Shown: positions 4,882-6,714 of the stretch, one piece after another
How the letters are laid out: the number at the start of each line of letters is the position of its first letter
Numbering within the stretch: position 1 is the stretch's first letter
Source: Clostridiales bacterium
GTDB lineage: Bacteria; Bacillota; Clostridia; Lachnospirales; WRAX01
Length of the DNA stretch: 6,714 nt
Direction of reading: 5' to 3'
NCBI GenBank assembly: GCA_031262335.1
Contig: JAISHX010000212.1
Coordinates: 1 to 6,714 of the forward strand
Made by a program: the position numbers and the translations under genes
Notes under the pieces: generated by a model
Databases searched by the model: none
What the model was told of the DNA's origin: nothing
What the model saw: only the letters and a program-made list of their open reading frames with translations

Positions 4882-5019
4882 ATGTCATCAAAAGGAAAAG
4901 AATTTGATACGCTTGCGCTTGCAGAAGATGCCGCGCGTATCGGTAAAGAAAATACAACTCGTCCGTCTGACAGGGCGGTTTCTGATGCCAAACATTGGGT
5001 AGATGAAAACGAGAAATAA
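4882..5019 (+). CDS. Small DUF3787-like protein, possible spore-surface protein
   Basis: This is a 45-residue, hydrophilic, highly charged protein with no signal peptide or membrane span. The C-terminal half, R-P-S-D-R-A-V-S-D-A-K-H-W-V-D-E-N-E-K, resembles the end of the clostridial DUF3787 family as I recall it (serine-rich entry, then A-K-E-W-V-D-x-N-x-K). One family member is described as a spore surface protein in Clostridioides difficile. The family is usually about 55-60 residues, so this one is short at the front. The start at 4882 is supported by AAGGGAGAG about ten bases upstream. A sigma-G-like promoter precedes it and a strong terminator follows at once, so it appears to be a single-gene transcript. 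It is real by ribosome binding site, terminator and family resemblance; the function is inferred. Confidence 0.72.
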   Translation: MSSKGKEFDTLALAEDAARIGKENTTRPSDRAVSDAKHWVDENEK

Positions 5020-5020
5020 A

Positions 5021-5053
5021 AAATAAAAAGCCGCACTGCGGCTTTTTATTTTT
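5021..5053 (+). terminator. Strong intrinsic terminator
   Basis: AAATAAAAAGCCGCA (5021-5035) and TGCGGCTTTTTATTT (5037-5051) are exact reverse complements. The GC-rich core closes on a small loop and runs into TTTTTATTTTT. Because the A-tract and T-tract are symmetric it could work in both directions. It ends the DUF3787-like gene and isolates the downstream VWA gene. Confidence 0.93.
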
Positions 5054-5073
5054 CGATAAAATTTTTTTGCGGG

Positions 5074-5102
5074 TTGCAATGAATAAAAAAAATTGTTATA
5101 AT
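5074..5102 (+). promoter_or_regulatory. Sigma-A promoter with extended -10
   Basis: TTGCAA (5074-5079), 17 bp, then TATAAT (5097-5102) is a vegetative promoter. TG at 5094-5095 supplies the extended -10 (TGTTATAAT). Transcription would begin near 5109, giving a leader of about 100 nt to the VWA gene, which has TTGGAGG (5187-5193) before its ATG. Confidence 0.75.
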
Positions 5103-5206
5103 TTTAGAAAAGCATTTCTTAGATTGAAAGAATTTTCGCAAAGTATAAGAAATTTAGTTCCAAGAACGTATACATATTGTAGATGATTGGAGGCGTGAAA
5201 TTTAAA

Positions 5207-6714
5207 ATGAAAAAAATGTCTTTTTTTGCTGTTGTTTTATTTTGTTTTTTTTTATCAGGTAACGCGGTATTTTCAGCGGACGCAGGTGTCGATGTTGTTA
5301 TAGCTATTGATTGCAGTGGCTCAATGGTAAATGCCGACCCCGAAAAACTTGTTGTTGATTGTGCGACTGTTCTTCTTGACCAGCTTGATAAGTCGTCCGC
5401 GCGGTACGGGGCTGTATTTTTTGACGGTGAAATACGGACTGTTATGCCGCTTGCGGAAATTTCTCAGCAAGATTTTATAGACCGTATAAAATCGGAGCTA
5501 AAGCAAAATTATGTTCGTGACGGAAATAAAACCGATTCTCCGCGTGCAATTGCGCGTGCTCTTAGTATGCTTGAAACAAATGATATAGGCAACAGACAAT
5601 TTATTGTTTTGCTTACAGACGGGAACGACATTCCCGAACGTACTGTTCAGGAACTTGAAACAGAACGTCAGTATGTTATAGAGCGTTGCGAGTCGTTGGA
5701 TATTCCGGTTTATACAATCGGCTTGAATGTAGACGGCTCAATGTCACAAGATTCAATCTCTGAAATTTCCGAAAAGACAGACGCGAAAAGCTATGAGCTT
5801 TCAAGTGTTGACGAGCTTAATTCGGTTGTTATCGGCGGGATTTACAACGACTTTATAAACAAGATGTCAGGAGCGTCAATCGCACAAGGGAATTTTACGG
5901 GAGCGGAACAGGAAGTCTATGTAGAAATTCCCGATTCATATGTTTCACTTGCCAATTTTAATATTTTATCTGCCGCAAATGTTAATGTTCAGGTTTTTGA
6001 CCAGACAGGAACAGATGTAACAACAGATGCAAACAAAGTTCTTGTTACAAAAAGTCAGTCCTATGTAACAGCGCAGTTAGTTCAGCCGGAAAAAGGCAAG
6101 TGGAAAATTGTTTTTGTCGGTGAAACGGGCGTAAAATATGAAATTCAACTGATTTATGATTACGCGCTCAAAGTCCAAGAAAACATAGCAAGTAATACTG
6201 TGGGAAATGTAGTGCTTGAATGTTTTCTTGCCGACAATGCGGGCATTGTTACAGACACGGCAATTTATCAAAATGTTACAGGCGCGTATTTCAACATTAC
6301 AGATGCGTCGGGAAATATGTCAGAATATTCCGCCGCATTTGACGGCGACAAATATTCTGCGGATATACCACTACCGGAAGGCGATTATACCTTTTCCGCA
6401 ACAATCGAACACAAAAATTTTACAAGAGAAAGTGTTGCGCCCGTCCAATTGAAAATTATTCCCATGCAGGCAACTTCTGTTCCAACCGCTGTACCATCTT
6501 TAACAACGATTGCTCCCTCAATTACGCAGGTACCGGAACAGCAGACGGAAAAATTCCCGAAATGGCTTTTATTTGCGCTTATCGGAGGAGCCGCAGCTGT
6601 TATTGTCGGCGGAGCGGCGGCGGTTGTTCTCATTCGGAAAGGCGGTACTGTATCAATTGCCGCCGATATAAATATCAATATTAAAAGCGCGACATCAGCG
6701 GCAAGTTCATTTAG
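5207..6714 (+). CDS. Secreted, membrane-anchored VWA-domain protein (partial, runs off right edge)
   Basis: The frame stays open to the last base, giving 502 visible residues. Residues 1-24 form a signal peptide (MKKM, hydrophobic core, V-F-S-A cleavage). A von Willebrand factor A domain follows at about 27-215, with a complete metal-binding MIDAS set: D35-C-S37-G-S39, T109 and D138 in L-L-T-D-G. Residues about 220-430 are beta-rich and may hold one or two immunoglobulin-like domains. A proline/threonine-rich linker (about 431-450) leads to a single membrane span at 453-476, followed by R-K and the start of a cytoplasmic part whose nature lies outside the window. The topology is that of an exported ligand-binding or adhesion protein, with the VWA domain outside. 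The start at 5207 is chosen for GGAGG 14 bases upstream; M4 is a less well-spaced alternative. Ligand and partners are unknown. Confidence 0.9.
   Translation, partial: MKKMSFFAVVLFCFFLSGNAVFSADAGVDVVIAIDCSGSMVNADPEKLVVDCATVLLDQLDKSSARYGAVFFDGEIRTVMPLAEISQQDFIDRIKSELKQNYVRDGNKTDSPRAIARALSMLETNDIGNRQFIVLLTDGNDIPERTVQELETERQYVIERCESLDIPVYTIGLNVDGSMSQDSISEISEKTDAKSYELSSVDELNSVVIGGIYNDFINKMSGASIAQGNFTGAEQEVYVEIPDSYVSLANFNILSAANVNVQVFDQTGTDVTTDANKVLVTKSQSYVTAQLVQPEKGKWKIVFVGETGVKYEIQLIYDYALKVQENIASNTVGNVVLECFLADNAGIVTDTAIYQNVTGAYFNITDASGNMSEYSAAFDGDKYSADIPLPEGDYTFSATIEHKNFTRESVAPVQLKIIPMQATSVPTAVPSLTTIAPSITQVPEQQTEKFPKWLLFALIGGAAAVIVGGAAAVVLIRKGGTVSIAADININIKSATSAASSF

Noticed and set aside
6385..6678. 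97-codon open frame on the minus strand at the right end
   Set aside because: It lies opposite the VWA coding sequence, which has a signal peptide, MIDAS residues and a membrane span.

Overview
The window (about 40% GC by eye) looks like chromosome of a motile, probably spore-forming Firmicute of the class Clostridia. The signs are AGGAGG-type ribosome binding sites, a short flagellin with D0/D1 domains only, a 45-residue protein resembling the DUF3787 spore-surface family, and clean sigma-A-type promoters. Species cannot be told from this window.

Layout, left to right, with all genes on the + strand. (1) 1-1558: the 3' end of tldD and a complete pmbA/tldE, the two subunits of the TldD/TldE peptidase, one nucleotide apart in one operon. 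(2) 1559-3309: two tandem, diverged copies of an unrecognised membrane protein (207 and 208 aa). Each is bracketed by a copy of the last ~40 bp of pmbA, so the array reads pmbA-[hairpin A]-copy 1-[hairpin B]-copy 2-[hairpin C]-flagellin. Copies A and C also carry ~100 bp of the sequence downstream of pmbA, including a second inverted repeat. Copy B has lost that part and has become an almost perfect 61-nt palindrome. (3) 3310-4077: the flagellin gene, with a sigma-D-like promoter in its leader. (4) 4078-4803: a 21-codon micro-ORF with a good Shine-Dalgarno, then a 546-bp segment bounded by 34-bp perfect inverted repeats (about 51 bp with a short interruption). That segment encloses a 100-aa protein of unknown function with a 16-residue tandem repeat. 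(5) 4804-5053: a small DUF3787-like gene with a sigma-G-like promoter and a strong intrinsic terminator. (6) 5054-6714: an extended -10 promoter and a secreted, membrane-anchored von Willebrand factor A protein that runs off the right edge.

The genes do not form one pathway. tldD-pmbA is housekeeping or peptide maturation, flagellin is motility, the DUF3787-like protein suggests the spore, and the VWA protein is a surface or adhesion-type protein. The pmbA-flagellin interval appears to have been an ordinary intergenic space into which the membrane-protein cassette was inserted and then duplicated. The most unusual items are that accretion array with its palindromes and the inverted-repeat-bounded segment downstream of flagellin. 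The latter could be a non-autonomous transposon, an invertible segment, or a gene for a long structured RNA. No recombinase or transposase is visible in the window.
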